Part shown: one piece after another, positions 1 to 8,459 of the stretch
Layout: each line of letters opens with the position of its first letter
Position numbering within the stretch: the stretch's first letter is position 1
Source: an uncultured Clostridia bacterium
GTDB lineage: Bacteria; Bacillota; Clostridia; Lachnospirales; Lachnospiraceae
Assembly: GCA_947303805.1 (NCBI GenBank)
Contig: CAMYZE010000009.1
Span: forward strand, 1 to 64,000
Direction: 5' to 3'
DNA: 64,000 nucleotides
Notes under the pieces: generated by a model
Seen by the model: the letters and a program-made list of their open reading frames with translations, nothing else
Told to the model about the DNA's origin: nothing
Database searches by the model: none
Made by a program: the position numbers and the translations under genes

Positions 1-2
1 CA

Positions 3-515
3 GGCACCAACATTATGTATAATGGTATCTCAGGGCCAGGAGTGGTAGAAGAGACTAAAGAGACTGTACCATTAATAGGTACACAGGTTATAGAAGTAGC
101 AACTGAAAGTAAAATATACATTCATGATGGAATTGCATATGTGAAGGGTGAAGATAAGGGGAAGTTTTCTCTATCTGGCTATTGTGCTTGCAATAAATGT
201 GGAACTGGCACAGGAATTACAGCAAGTGGGAAGCCGGTGAGAGAAGAGCATACCATAGCTTCAGATTGGAAAGTTTTACCAAAAGGAACTGTTATAATAC
301 TTGAAGATGCCATAGGTAAAGATGGCCAGGTCTATGATGGAGTATATGTAGTAGAAGACAGAGGTGGCGGGGTTAAGAATAATCATCTAGATATTTATAG
401 ACCAACGCACGAACTCGCATCGCTAGTTACCCATTATGGTAGAGCATATGGAAATGTATATATAGCAGAAGAGTATAAACCAGCGACTAGTTCGAACATT
501 AATAAGAAATCGTAG
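3..515 (+). CDS. 3D-domain cell-wall protein, 5' partial
   Basis: The reading frame is open from the left edge, so the N-terminus lies outside the window; 170 residues are visible. The C-terminal ~110 residues form a 3D domain, the double-psi beta-barrel fold of lytic transglycosylase-like enzymes such as YocH/Sps-type proteins. The three conserved acidic positions can be seen in IASDW, VVEDRGG and HLDIYRP. A double Cys motif, CACNKC, lies in the first strand region. The ~40 residues before it resemble the tail of a G5-type linker, which often precedes 3D domains in Clostridia. By inference it is a secreted wall hydrolase or remodelling protein. Its TAG stop is part of a dispersed GTAGGGGCAAG repeat. 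Confidence 0.8.
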   Translation, partial: GTNIMYNGISGPGVVEETKETVPLIGTQVIEVATESKIYIHDGIAYVKGEDKGKFSLSGYCACNKCGTGTGITASGKPVREEHTIASDWKVLPKGTVIILEDAIGKDGQVYDGVYVVEDRGGGVKNNHLDIYRPTHELASLVTHYGRAYGNVYIAEEYKPATSSNINKKS

Positions 516-546
516 GGGCAAGTTTTACAAGTCCGGAAGGAATAAT
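513..546 (+). repeat. dispersed GTAGGGGCGAG-type repeat, copy 1
   Basis: The sequence GTAGGGGCAAGTTTTACAAG followed by TCCGGAAGGA lies between the 3D-domain gene and the HIT gene. It contains the TAG stop of the first and ends in the ribosome-binding site of the second. Related copies occur near 34613, 51187 and 54964 and, degenerate, inside hisS near 51967. Confidence 0.7.
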
Positions 547-960
547 ATGGATAGCAATTGTATTTTTTGCAAAATATTGAATAAAGAAATACCATCAAAA
601 GCGGTTTATGAAGATAATGATTTTTTGGCATTCCTTGATATAGCACCTGGGACCAAAGGTCATGTGCTCATAGTACCAAAGGAGCATGCAGCTACATTAT
701 CTGATTTAAGTGATGATAAGGCATCAAAGATACTTGTGCTTGCAAAGAAGATAGTTGCAGCCATGAAGAAAGTTCATGGATTTACTGATTATAATATTAT
801 ACAAAACAATGGCGAACTTGCTGGGCAAACCGTAAATCATTATCATTTACATATAATACCAAGATATACTAAAGGCGAAATAGGCTTATGGACACCACAT
901 GATGGAGATCCATCTGTGACAGATGAATCTGCAGAGGCAGTAAGAAAATTATTAAAATAA
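547..960 (+). CDS. HIT family nucleotide hydrolase
   Basis: A 137-residue protein of the histidine triad family (Hint/HinT branch), cytosolic hydrolases of nucleoside phosphoramidates and related nucleotidyl compounds. The catalytic triad motif HYHLHIIP is near residue 100, preceded by NNGELAGQTV, the usual Hint phosphate-binding stretch. CIFCKI at the N-terminus is a typical Hint zinc/Cys segment. The length fits the family. The start is supported by GGAAGGA six bases upstream, which overlaps the dispersed repeat. No specific substrate can be inferred from the neighbours. Confidence 0.92.
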   Translation: MDSNCIFCKILNKEIPSKAVYEDNDFLAFLDIAPGTKGHVLIVPKEHAATLSDLSDDKASKILVLAKKIVAAMKKVHGFTDYNIIQNNGELAGQTVNHYHLHIIPRYTKGEIGLWTPHDGDPSVTDESAEAVRKLLK

Positions 961-992
961 TATAAATATTAAATACATGGGAGGTATTTATT

Positions 993-1802
993 ATGATTCA
1001 GAAATTAAATCCAATACTTGAAGAGGCTGCAAGAAAAAATCGCGCAGTAGGAGCATTTACAGCTACAAGTTTCGAAATTTTAAGGGCGATTATTGAAGTA
1101 GCTGAAAAAAGAGGAGAACCAGTAATAATTAAACATTCTGCAACTTTTGAAGATGAGGTTCCTCTCAAGTATATGGGACCAGTGATAGTTGAATTAGCTA
1201 AGAAGGCAAAAATTGATGTATGCCCAATGCTTGATCACTGTAAAGATGCTGATTATATAAAACAAGGTTTAAAAATGGGATTTACTGCTGTAATGTATGA
1301 TGGAGCAGATTTACCATTTGAGGAGAACGTTAAGAAGGGAAAAGAAATTGTAGACCTTGCAAAGTCAGCAGATGCAAATATCGAAGCAAGTTTCGGATTT
1401 GTAGGGGGACACAAGAGTGAGAAATCAACCATAACGGATGTAGAGCAACTTATGAAATATTTGAATGAAGTAGATATTGATGCACTTGCACCATCAGTAG
1501 GAAATTCACATAGTGCTACAGAGCAAAAAGAATTAAATTATAATTTGCTTAAAGAAATTTCTGAAAAAACTAATCTCCCATTAGTACTTCATGGTGCAGG
1601 AAACTTACCAAAAGATGCTATAAGAAAGGCTATAGAGTGTGGAGTTAGAAAGATTAATTATTTCTCAAATGCAGGCATCAAAGAAATACAAGACTATATT
1701 GCAACTACTAAGGTGTTCTCATTTGCTTCAATGACAAATATTGTGGTTAACGCAGTTGCAAAAGATATAGATGAGGCAATGGCAGTGTTTTCAATGAAAT
1801 AA
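993..1802 (+). CDS. class II fructose-bisphosphate/tagatose-bisphosphate aldolase family protein
   Basis: A 269-residue TIM-barrel protein of the zinc-dependent class II aldolase family (FbaA/GatY/KbaY). MLDHC near residue 80 matches the catalytic Asp and first metal His. EASFGFVGG matches the conserved Glu-containing segment. VGNSHS and LHGAGNL occupy the positions of the usual GTAHG and HGGSG phosphate/metal motifs. The last two deviate from consensus, so the substrate may not be fructose bisphosphate. The start is set by GGGAGG nine bases upstream. The gene is monocistronic, followed by a strong terminator. Confidence 0.8.
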   Translation: MIQKLNPILEEAARKNRAVGAFTATSFEILRAIIEVAEKRGEPVIIKHSATFEDEVPLKYMGPVIVELAKKAKIDVCPMLDHCKDADYIKQGLKMGFTAVMYDGADLPFEENVKKGKEIVDLAKSADANIEASFGFVGGHKSEKSTITDVEQLMKYLNEVDIDALAPSVGNSHSATEQKELNYNLLKEISEKTNLPLVLHGAGNLPKDAIRKAIECGVRKINYFSNAGIKEIQDYIATTKVFSFASMTNIVVNAVAKDIDEAMAVFSMK

Positions 1803-1821
1803 TATTAAAATTATATATAGT

Positions 1822-1850
1822 AAAAAGCACGCAATCGCGTGCTTTTTATT
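1822..1850 (+). terminator. intrinsic terminator after the aldolase gene
   Basis: A stem of AAAAAGCACGC and GCGTGCTTTTT with an AATC loop is followed by a T-rich tail (ATTTTC). Confidence 0.9.
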
Positions 1851-1853
1851 TTC

Positions 1854-1881
1854 TTGTAAGTTGATAAATATATGATATAAT
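1854..1881 (+). promoter_or_regulatory. promoter of the DUF4037 gene, leaderless geometry
   Basis: TTGTAA, a 16-nt spacer and TATAAT with an upstream TG (TGATATAAT, extended -10). Exactly six bases separate the -10 box from the ATG at 1888, which puts +1 on the A of the start codon. No Shine-Dalgarno sequence is present. Confidence 0.65.
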
Positions 1882-1887
1882 TAGTCT

Positions 1888-2889
1888 ATGAAAGGAATAG
1901 AAATTTCCAAAGAATTCTACGAAGAATATGGCATCCCTATGATACGAAATGAGTTTCCAGAACTTGAACATAGGCTTGCTTTTGGTCTTGTGGGTGCTGG
2001 GTCAGAATGTTTTAAATATGACGATGAAGTATCAATGGACCATGATTTTGACCCTGGTTTTTTGATTTTTATTCCTGATGATATAGATGATGATATAAAG
2101 TTTAGGCTGGAAAGAGCATACGCTAAGCTTCCGAGAGAGTATAAGGGCATAAAGAGAGAGATAATGTCACCTGTGGGTGGTAATAGGAGAGGAGTAAAAA
2201 GAGTATCTGACTTTTTGAAAGAGAAGACTGGTACGGTAGATGGGAAGTTGTCTATATATGACTGGTTCAACATACCTGAAGAGTCGCTTGCAGAAATCAC
2301 TAATGGAGAGATTTGGAAAGATGATAGTAACATAATTTCAAACATAAGATTAAAGTTATCGACATTTCCAGAGGATATAAAATTGAAAAAAATAGCTGGT
2401 GAACTTTTGATTATGGCTCAATCTGGGCAATATAATTATGAGAGATGTGTATCGCATAATGAGTTTGGAGCAGCAAAACTTGCACTATATGAATTTGTAA
2501 ATGCCAGTATGCATGTGGTGTTTTTATTCAATGAAGTTTATATGCCATTTTATAAATGGAAATTTAGAGCGATGAGGGATTTGTCTTGGCCCAAGAGCTT
2601 TAAGGTTAAAAGCGAGTTAAATAATATTTCAGGAGTAGAGGATGATAGTTTAGTTGAAGTTCCATTAGAAAAGAAACTTGAGGCGCTATTGTCAGTAACT
2701 GACGATAAAATTTTAAGTAATAAAGTTAGTATAGATGTAAATTTATTAGCGAAACTGTTTATAGATCGATTGAATAAAGATGGTCTGTCTAATCGACAAG
2801 AAATTTACTTAGAAAGACATGCCTATGAAGTAAATAATAAAATAAAAGATAACGAAATAAGAAATATGAATATATTAGCAGCAATTTGA
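1888..2889 (+). CDS. DUF4037 nucleotidyltransferase-like protein
   Basis: A 333-residue protein matching DUF4037. The diagnostic N-terminal signature is GLVGAGSECFKYDDEVSMD followed by HDFDPGF at about residues 33-58. It has the G[SG]-x-D-x-D character of the polymerase-beta/MNT nucleotidyltransferase fold, which supports a nucleotidyltransferase-like activity of unknown substrate. The C-terminal half is helical and has no recognisable domain. It appears to head a three-gene unit with the TPR and TatD genes (7-nt gap, then ATGA overlap). The start has no ribosome-binding site, and the promoter predicts a leaderless mRNA. Confidence 0.75.
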   Translation: MKGIEISKEFYEEYGIPMIRNEFPELEHRLAFGLVGAGSECFKYDDEVSMDHDFDPGFLIFIPDDIDDDIKFRLERAYAKLPREYKGIKREIMSPVGGNRRGVKRVSDFLKEKTGTVDGKLSIYDWFNIPEESLAEITNGEIWKDDSNIISNIRLKLSTFPEDIKLKKIAGELLIMAQSGQYNYERCVSHNEFGAAKLALYEFVNASMHVVFLFNEVYMPFYKWKFRAMRDLSWPKSFKVKSELNNISGVEDDSLVEVPLEKKLEALLSVTDDKILSNKVSIDVNLLAKLFIDRLNKDGLSNRQEIYLERHAYEVNNKIKDNEIRNMNILAAI

Positions 2890-2896
2890 GGTGAGT

Positions 2897-3709
2897 ATGG
2901 ACGAGATAAAAAAAGAGGATTTTGTAATTAAACCTTGTAAATCATGTTCTAATCCGGTTACTATTGATATGGATAGAATTAAAAGGAAACTTGACGTTCA
3001 CTTTGACAAAAAAGAGTTCGATCAAGCTGAGAGGCTTATTAACTACTGGATAGTTGAGGCTAAGAATGGAAATAATTTAAGGGCAGAGCTAGAACTTCAA
3101 AATGAATACATGGGTTTTTTAAGAAAGATGAATAGGCGAACAGACGCTATTTCCCATGCTGAGAGGGCAGCAACTTTGGTTAGAGAACTAAAACTTGATA
3201 GAACCGTAGGTGGCGCAACCGTATTTTTAAATGTAGCAACTGTATATAAAGCATTTGGCAATGCAAATGCTGCAATGTCATATTTTAACAAGACAAAAGA
3301 GGTATACGACCAAAATTTGAAAGATGATGACAAACTTTTTGCAGGATTATATAATAATATGGCACTAGCTGCAGTTGACATGAAGCAGTATGATGCTGCA
3401 GAGAATTTTTATAAAAAAGCAATATGTATTATGAAAAATATTGATGGTGGTGAACTCGATGAGGCTATTTCGTATCTAAATTATGCTGATTTATTGTATG
3501 CAAAATATAAAAGCGATGTAAGTGAAGACTATAGTAAGTATGGTAACAAGATAGAGGAGTTCATAAAAGTTGCATGGGATCTTTTGAATAAAGACACTAT
3601 ACCTCATGATGAGTATTATAGATTCGTCTGCGACAAATGTGCAAGCAGTTTTGGCTTTTACGGTTTCTTTCTGTATGAAAAAGAACTTCGAAAGAGAGCA
3701 GAACCATGA
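2897..3709 (+). CDS. tetratricopeptide-repeat protein
   Basis: A 270-residue cytosolic protein with no signal peptide. The N-terminus has a CKSC motif, followed by about four TPR-like helix pairs between residues 30 and 200, for example the segments around AISHAERAATLV and YDAAENFYKKAI. TPRs mediate protein contacts; no catalytic motif is seen. ATG 2897 is preferred over GTG 2891 because GAGGTGA then has proper spacing. It lies between the DUF4037 and TatD genes and overlaps TatD by ATGA, so the three are probably co-translated. The function is unknown; an adaptor role for the DUF4037 protein is a guess. Confidence 0.75.
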   Translation: MDEIKKEDFVIKPCKSCSNPVTIDMDRIKRKLDVHFDKKEFDQAERLINYWIVEAKNGNNLRAELELQNEYMGFLRKMNRRTDAISHAERAATLVRELKLDRTVGGATVFLNVATVYKAFGNANAAMSYFNKTKEVYDQNLKDDDKLFAGLYNNMALAAVDMKQYDAAENFYKKAICIMKNIDGGELDEAISYLNYADLLYAKYKSDVSEDYSKYGNKIEEFIKVAWDLLNKDTIPHDEYYRFVCDKCASSFGFYGFFLYEKELRKRAEP

Positions 3710-4530
3710 TAAAAATATTTGATACTCATGCACATTATAGTGACAATGTTTATGATAATGATAGAGAAACATTGTTCAAAAAAATGTATGAAGATGGAGT
3801 GGCATCCATAACGCTTATAGGTGCTAGCCTAGAAGAGTCAAAAAAAGAAAAGGAATTAGCACTAAAATGTGCAAATGCTAAAGGTGTGCCAAAATTTTAT
3901 TATACAATTGGGGACCACCCTGACGAGATACCCAAATTCAGTCCCGAGAGTCAAGAAGGCACTGATTACTTAGAAGTACTTGAGAATTTGTGTAAGACTA
4001 ACGGCAAAGTAGACGCTATTGCTATTGGGGAGATAGGACTAGACTACCATGGTGATTTTAAGACTGAAGAAGACTATAAGAATCAAAAAGAATGGTTTAA
4101 GTGCGAAATTAGTTTAGCTAAGAATCTTAATCTTCCTATAGTTGTTCATTCAAGGGATGCATGCGAAGATACATTTAGTATTGTCAAAGAATATATGAAA
4201 GGTATGAATGGTATAATTCACTGTTTTTCTTATGAAAAAGAAATAGCTATTGAGTATGTGAAGCTTGGATTTTATATTGGCGTCGGAGGGGTTGTGACAT
4301 TCAAGAATGGGCGAAAACTTAAAGAGGTGGTAGAAAGTATTCCAATAGAAAAAATAGTGACGGAAACAGACGCACCTTGGTTATCCCCTACGCCACATAG
4401 GGGAGAAAGAAACAACTCATCATATATTAAATATGTGATAGAAGAAATAGCAAACTTGAAGGGAATGGATGCAGAAAAAACTGCAGAAATTTTATATAAC
4501 AATGCTTTAGATGTGTATGGTTTGCATTAA
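3706..4530 (+). CDS. tatD: TatD family metal-dependent DNase
   Basis: A 274-residue TIM-barrel amidohydrolase-superfamily protein. Metal ligands are visible in order: DTHAHYSD (HxH), AIGEIGLDYHGD (Glu), VVHSRDA (His), IIHCFS (His) and TETDAPWLSP (Asp). The TatD/YcfH family has 3'-5' exonuclease and deoxyribonuclease activity linked to DNA repair and nucleic-acid turnover. It usually sits next to metG; here aroD and a lipoprotein gene separate it from metG. The start ATG overlaps the preceding TGA. Confidence 0.92.
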   Translation: MIKIFDTHAHYSDNVYDNDRETLFKKMYEDGVASITLIGASLEESKKEKELALKCANAKGVPKFYYTIGDHPDEIPKFSPESQEGTDYLEVLENLCKTNGKVDAIAIGEIGLDYHGDFKTEEDYKNQKEWFKCEISLAKNLNLPIVVHSRDACEDTFSIVKEYMKGMNGIIHCFSYEKEIAIEYVKLGFYIGVGGVVTFKNGRKLKEVVESIPIEKIVTETDAPWLSPTPHRGERNNSSYIKYVIEEIANLKGMDAEKTAEILYNNALDVYGLH

Positions 4531-4550
4531 GTTAAAAAATTGGCTATAAT
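4522..4550 (+). promoter_or_regulatory. candidate aroD promoter
   Basis: TTGCAT, a 17-nt spacer and TATAAT. The predicted +1 is near 4557, only about four bases before ATG 4561, with no Shine-Dalgarno sequence between. The -35 box lies within the end of tatD. Confidence 0.55.
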
Positions 4551-4560
4551 ATATTTAGCA

Positions 4561-5334
4561 ATGAAAAAGGCAAGAGGCATTAAATTAAAAAATAATTTCG
4601 TTTTCTGTTATCCTATTTTAGAAGAAAGTAAGAGTGCAATGCTTAAGAAAGTTACTGAGGTGGACGAACAGAAAAAGTGCATAATCGAGCTCAGGCTTGA
4701 TTATTTGCTTAACGCAGGAATGAATATTGCTGAGATTATAAAAATTATTAGCTTGATTAAAGCAAAATATACAAATAAAAAGTTGATTGCTACTATTAGA
4801 ACGGTGAGTGAGGGTGGCAAGGTTGATTTAACTAAAGAAAAATATTTTCTTTTTATTAAAGAGTTATATCTTAAATCAAAAGTACACTATATTGATGTAG
4901 AGTATAAGTTCTATAAAATTGACAAGATATATTACGATTCGCTTTTTAAAAAGAAAAAGAAAAAAATAATAATTTCAATGCATATATTTGATCGAATATT
5001 TTTTGAGAATGAGTATGTGAAATTATTTACTGAGATGGCTGAATCAAGTGGAAATATAGTGAAATTTGCCATAAAGACATTTACTAAAGAAGATTTATTC
5101 TCTTTTATGATTACGGCTCGAAAATGTGAAAAAATTATGAAAAAGAATAAAAAAGAGTCAATTTATATAGCAATGGGTATGGTAGGAACACTATCTAGGC
5201 TCTTACCGGAGTTCACGAAGACAAAGATAGTCTTTTTATCTGCATATAAGGATATAGATGTTGAATTAGGGCAGTTAAATCGTGAAAAATATGTGAAATA
5301 TCGTAATATGCTTGCAAAAATTGATAAAAATTGA
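4561..5334 (+). CDS. aroD: type I 3-dehydroquinate dehydratase
   Basis: A 257-residue class I (Schiff-base) dehydroquinase, third step of the shikimate pathway. Recognisable elements in order are ELRLDYL (substrate-binding Glu/Arg), ATIRTVSEGG, IDVEY, ISMHIFDR with the catalytic His, VKFAIKT with the Schiff-base Lys, and MGMVGTLSR followed by LLPEF near the C-terminus. An in-frame TTG at 4540 would lengthen it, but ATG 4561 gives the usual family length and lies just after the predicted transcription start. No other shikimate gene is adjacent. It is unusually Lys/Ile-rich but all catalytic residues are intact. Confidence 0.87.
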   Translation: MKKARGIKLKNNFVFCYPILEESKSAMLKKVTEVDEQKKCIIELRLDYLLNAGMNIAEIIKIISLIKAKYTNKKLIATIRTVSEGGKVDLTKEKYFLFIKELYLKSKVHYIDVEYKFYKIDKIYYDSLFKKKKKKIIISMHIFDRIFFENEYVKLFTEMAESSGNIVKFAIKTFTKEDLFSFMITARKCEKIMKKNKKESIYIAMGMVGTLSRLLPEFTKTKIVFLSAYKDIDVELGQLNREKYVKYRNMLAKIDKN

Positions 5335-5371
5335 TAAAATTAACAGGTTAAGTTTAGTTTAGGAGATTATG

Positions 5372-5995
5372 ATGTTTAGTAAAATAAAGAAAATATTATA
5401 TGTAGTTTTGATAGTTGCAATGGTTGTATCTTGTTTTTCTTGTGGAAAGAAGGTTAAACATAAGTGGTTAGAGGTTGGAGCAGATACTACACCTGTGAAG
5501 ATAAACCCTGGAGTTCATCCAGAGAGAGGTTCCGATAGCAATGCGATTCCTATTATATTGATACCTGTTTATTATCCAACAGGTCGAGATAAAGATGGAG
5601 TGGCTCAGTACAAGAAATATTTATATGAGCTACTAGAACTGACGCCTGAAAGTGTAGATCAAGCACTTAAAGAAATAGGGCTTATAGATGAATCGTCATT
5701 GTTTTGCGATTTGGTTATTTCAGAGTCTGATGTAATTGTAGATGCTGGTCCTGGTGCAGCTGATTCTAAGCTGACGAAGAAGGGTACGGTACGATATGTT
5801 GATTTAGCATCACCAATAGACAATAGTGATAAGTATGAAGGTAAGTATGTAGCGAAAGACCTTGCTGGTATGATTGATCAACATGATGTAGAGTATTGTA
5901 TCACAGCAACATTCCAAGAGAATTTTCAATTAGTATCCTGTGATATTGTGCCAGTTGACTATAGCGTATATAAAGAAATTCACGGAAAAAAATAA
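5372..5995 (+). CDS. putative lipoprotein of unknown function
   Basis: A 207-residue exported protein. The N-terminus has lysines, a hydrophobic core and VVSC (Cys21), a good lipobox; a second candidate Cys follows at position 24. The mature part has no domain I recognise. It contains segments rich in Asp/Glu and a region (residues ~85-150) that could be globular. Start ATG 5372 is chosen over the adjacent ATG 5369 because AGGAG then has normal spacing. It is followed by a terminator and appears monocistronic. Confidence 0.7.
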   Translation: MFSKIKKILYVVLIVAMVVSCFSCGKKVKHKWLEVGADTTPVKINPGVHPERGSDSNAIPIILIPVYYPTGRDKDGVAQYKKYLYELLELTPESVDQALKEIGLIDESSLFCDLVISESDVIVDAGPGAADSKLTKKGTVRYVDLASPIDNSDKYEGKYVAKDLAGMIDQHDVEYCITATFQENFQLVSCDIVPVDYSVYKEIHGKK

Positions 5996-6018
5996 TTAAT
6001 TTAATCACAAATGATATT

Positions 6019-6050
6019 AAAAGAGAACTCTATAGTTCTCTTTTATTTAT
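6019..6050 (+). terminator. intrinsic terminator upstream of metG
   Basis: AAAAGAGAACT pairs with AGTTCTCTTTT around a CTAT loop, followed by ATTTATT. The metG ribosome-binding site begins within three bases of the tail, so the hairpin could also influence metG. Confidence 0.8.
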
Positions 6051-6068
6051 TAAGGAGATAAAGTTTTT

Positions 6069-7640
6069 ATGAGTAATAAGTATTATATTACAACGGCCAT
6101 AGTCTATACTTCTGGAAAACCGCATATTGGTAATGTGTATGATGTAGTACTTGCAGATAGTATTGCACGATATAAAAGAGAACAGGGTTACGATGTATTC
6201 TATTTGACTGGTACAGATGAACATGGAGAAAAGATTGAGAAGAAAGCTGCTGAGGCTCACTTAACTCCAAAGGAATATGTAGATAATATTGCCGGAAATG
6301 TAAAAGAAATATATGATCAAATTGGTGTAAGTTACAATAGATTTATAAGAACCACTGATGAAGATCATGTAAAATTAATACAACGAATTTTTGAAAAGAT
6401 GTATAAGCAAGGCGATATATATAAGGGAGAGTATGAAGGATGGTATTGTACTCCTTGCGAATCGTTTTTTACAGATTCTCAACTTGTAGATGGAAAGTGC
6501 CCAGACTGCGGGAGAGAAGTATATAAAGCAAAAGAAGAAGCATATTTTTTTAAAATGTCTAAATATGCTGATAGACTTATTGAGTATATAAAAAACAACG
6601 ATTTTATTGTTCCAGAGAGTAGAAAGAATGAGATGCTTAACAACTTTCTACTTCCAGGACTCAAAGACTTATGCGTGTCTAGAACATCTTTTACATGGGG
6701 CATCCCAGTTACTTTTGACGAAAAACACGTGGTATATGTGTGGCTTGATGCGCTTAGCAATTATATTACTGGTGTAGGCTATGACTTAGATAATAAAACT
6801 GAGCTATTTGAAAAGTTTTGGCCAGCTGATTTACATGTCATAGGAAAGGATATAGTGCGATTCCACACAATTTACTGGCCTATATTTCTTATGGCACTTG
6901 GACTACCTCTTCCTAAAAAAGTATTTGGACATCCATGGCTTCTTTCTGCAAGTGAAGAGTCAGATGATGGCACAAAGATGTCAAAGTCTAGAGGCAATGT
7001 GTTGTACCCTGATAAACTTTGTGAGGTATTCGGCGTAGATGCAGTTCGATTTTATTTACTTCATGAAATGCCATATGATAATGATGGAGTAGTTAGTTTG
7101 AAACTAATAACAGAACGTTATAATACTGATTTGGCAAATGTGCTTGGAAATCTCGTTAGTAGAACTATAGCTATGATAAATAAGTATTTCAAAGGTGAAC
7201 TAGAAGATAAAAAGGTAAAAGAACCAGTGGATGATGATTTATATAGTGTAGTTAATAAGAGCATCGATATAGTAAATAACTCAATGGATAAACTAAAACT
7301 GCAAGATGCTGTTGAGTATGCATTTGACATATTTAGAAGATGCAACAAATACATAGACGAGACAGAACCATGGGCTTTAGCTAAAGATGAAACTAAATTT
7401 GATAGATTAAAAACTGTACTATATAATTTATCTGTAAATATATGTAAAGGTGCGAAACTTATTTATAGTTTTATGCCAAGCACATCAGAAAAAATATTAA
7501 AAATGTTTGCAATAGATGAAATATCTTTAAATGGTTTAAAAGATTTTGTTATTAAAGATAAAACGGTAGTTACAAATGAGAAAGAAAACCTATTTGTGAG
7601 ACTAGAATTAAAAGATGTAGAAGCAAAGATGACGGAGTAA
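6069..7640 (+). CDS. metG: methionyl-tRNA synthetase
   Basis: A 523-residue class I aminoacyl-tRNA synthetase charging tRNA-Met. The HIGH-type motif is KPHIGNVYD near residue 17. The zinc knuckle is formed by CTPC and CPDC in the connective domain. TGTDEHGEKIEKKA is the Met-binding segment and GTKMSKSRGN the KMSKS loop. The C-terminal ~170 residues are the helical anticodon-binding domain. The protein ends there and lacks the EMAP-II/Trbp111-like tRNA-binding domain found at the end of B. subtilis MetS (about 660 residues). AAGGAG lies 11 bases before the ATG. Confidence 0.96.
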   Translation: MSNKYYITTAIVYTSGKPHIGNVYDVVLADSIARYKREQGYDVFYLTGTDEHGEKIEKKAAEAHLTPKEYVDNIAGNVKEIYDQIGVSYNRFIRTTDEDHVKLIQRIFEKMYKQGDIYKGEYEGWYCTPCESFFTDSQLVDGKCPDCGREVYKAKEEAYFFKMSKYADRLIEYIKNNDFIVPESRKNEMLNNFLLPGLKDLCVSRTSFTWGIPVTFDEKHVVYVWLDALSNYITGVGYDLDNKTELFEKFWPADLHVIGKDIVRFHTIYWPIFLMALGLPLPKKVFGHPWLLSASEESDDGTKMSKSRGNVLYPDKLCEVFGVDAVRFYLLHEMPYDNDGVVSLKLITERYNTDLANVLGNLVSRTIAMINKYFKGELEDKKVKEPVDDDLYSVVNKSIDIVNNSMDKLKLQDAVEYAFDIFRRCNKYIDETEPWALAKDETKFDRLKTVLYNLSVNICKGAKLIYSFMPSTSEKILKMFAIDEISLNGLKDFVIKDKTVVTNEKENLFVRLELKDVEAKMTE

Positions 7641-7644
7641 TAGC

Positions 7645-8430
7645 TTGAACATATTAAGGTGGCTAGAATCAAAAAAAAGAGAAATCGGTTTATCACACAA
7701 TGCATTAATAATTGTAGCGATGTTTGCTATGCTTGTGGACCATGTTGCTTTTGTGCTTATAAAAAATGGCAAACTATATGGTTATGATACAGCACTATAT
7801 GAAAATGCGATTTCGTTGCCAGAAGCTAAACCATGGATATTGCTTTATACTATATTTAGGATGGTAGGTAGAATATCTTTTCCGATATATGCATTTCTGA
7901 TAGTGGAAGGATTTAGAAAGACTAGTAATATATTTAAATATGTACTTAGAATTTTTATTTTGGCAATTGTTTCAGAACTACCATTTGATTTAATAGTTTT
8001 TAATAAATGCTTTAATGCTGATTGCCTTATGCTTCAGAATGTTGTTTTTACATATTTTATAGGTTTGCTTATGCTGGTAGCAGTTAAAGCCTTAAATTCA
8101 ATTTCAGAAATTCTTTCAGTTGTCCCTGCTATAGTTGCAATTGTAGCTTGCTACTTACTAAAGACAGATTATTGGCTAGAGGGAATAATACTCATATATA
8201 CTTTTTATATGTTTAGGCACGATTTAAATGTAAAATGTTTAATAGCACTCATAGTTACATTTATGATGAGTATTCAACGTTACTACGGCTTCGGTGTTTT
8301 GTCGGTATTTTTTATCTATTTTTATGATGGACAGAAGGGTTATCTTGATTTAAAAAGATTTCATTATATATTTTATCCATTACATATGTTTATATTATAC
8401 GGAATTATTTTTATCACATATTGGAAATAA
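7645..8430 (+). CDS. TraX family integral membrane protein
   Basis: A 261-residue polytopic protein with about eight hydrophobic segments. The N-terminal signature IVAMFAMLVDHVAF (residues ~22-35) is typical of the TraX family. TraX was named for F-pilin N-acetylation, but chromosomal Firmicute homologues are acyltransferase-like membrane proteins of unknown substrate. The start is TTG, supported by CGGAG seven bases upstream; no better ATG exists before the signature. It follows metG by 4 nt, suggesting co-transcription. Confidence 0.8.
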   Translation: MNILRWLESKKREIGLSHNALIIVAMFAMLVDHVAFVLIKNGKLYGYDTALYENAISLPEAKPWILLYTIFRMVGRISFPIYAFLIVEGFRKTSNIFKYVLRIFILAIVSELPFDLIVFNKCFNADCLMLQNVVFTYFIGLLMLVAVKALNSISEILSVVPAIVAIVACYLLKTDYWLEGIILIYTFYMFRHDLNVKCLIALIVTFMMSIQRYYGFGVLSVFFIYFYDGQKGYLDLKRFHYIFYPLHMFILYGIIFITYWK

Positions 8431-8459
8431 TAAGACTTAAAAGTCTATAGGAGGATATT

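Noticed and set aside
6000..6068. T-box or SAM riboswitch before metG
   Set aside because: Only a simple terminator hairpin is present; no T-box sequence or long leader. The same holds for cysS, hisS and aspS.
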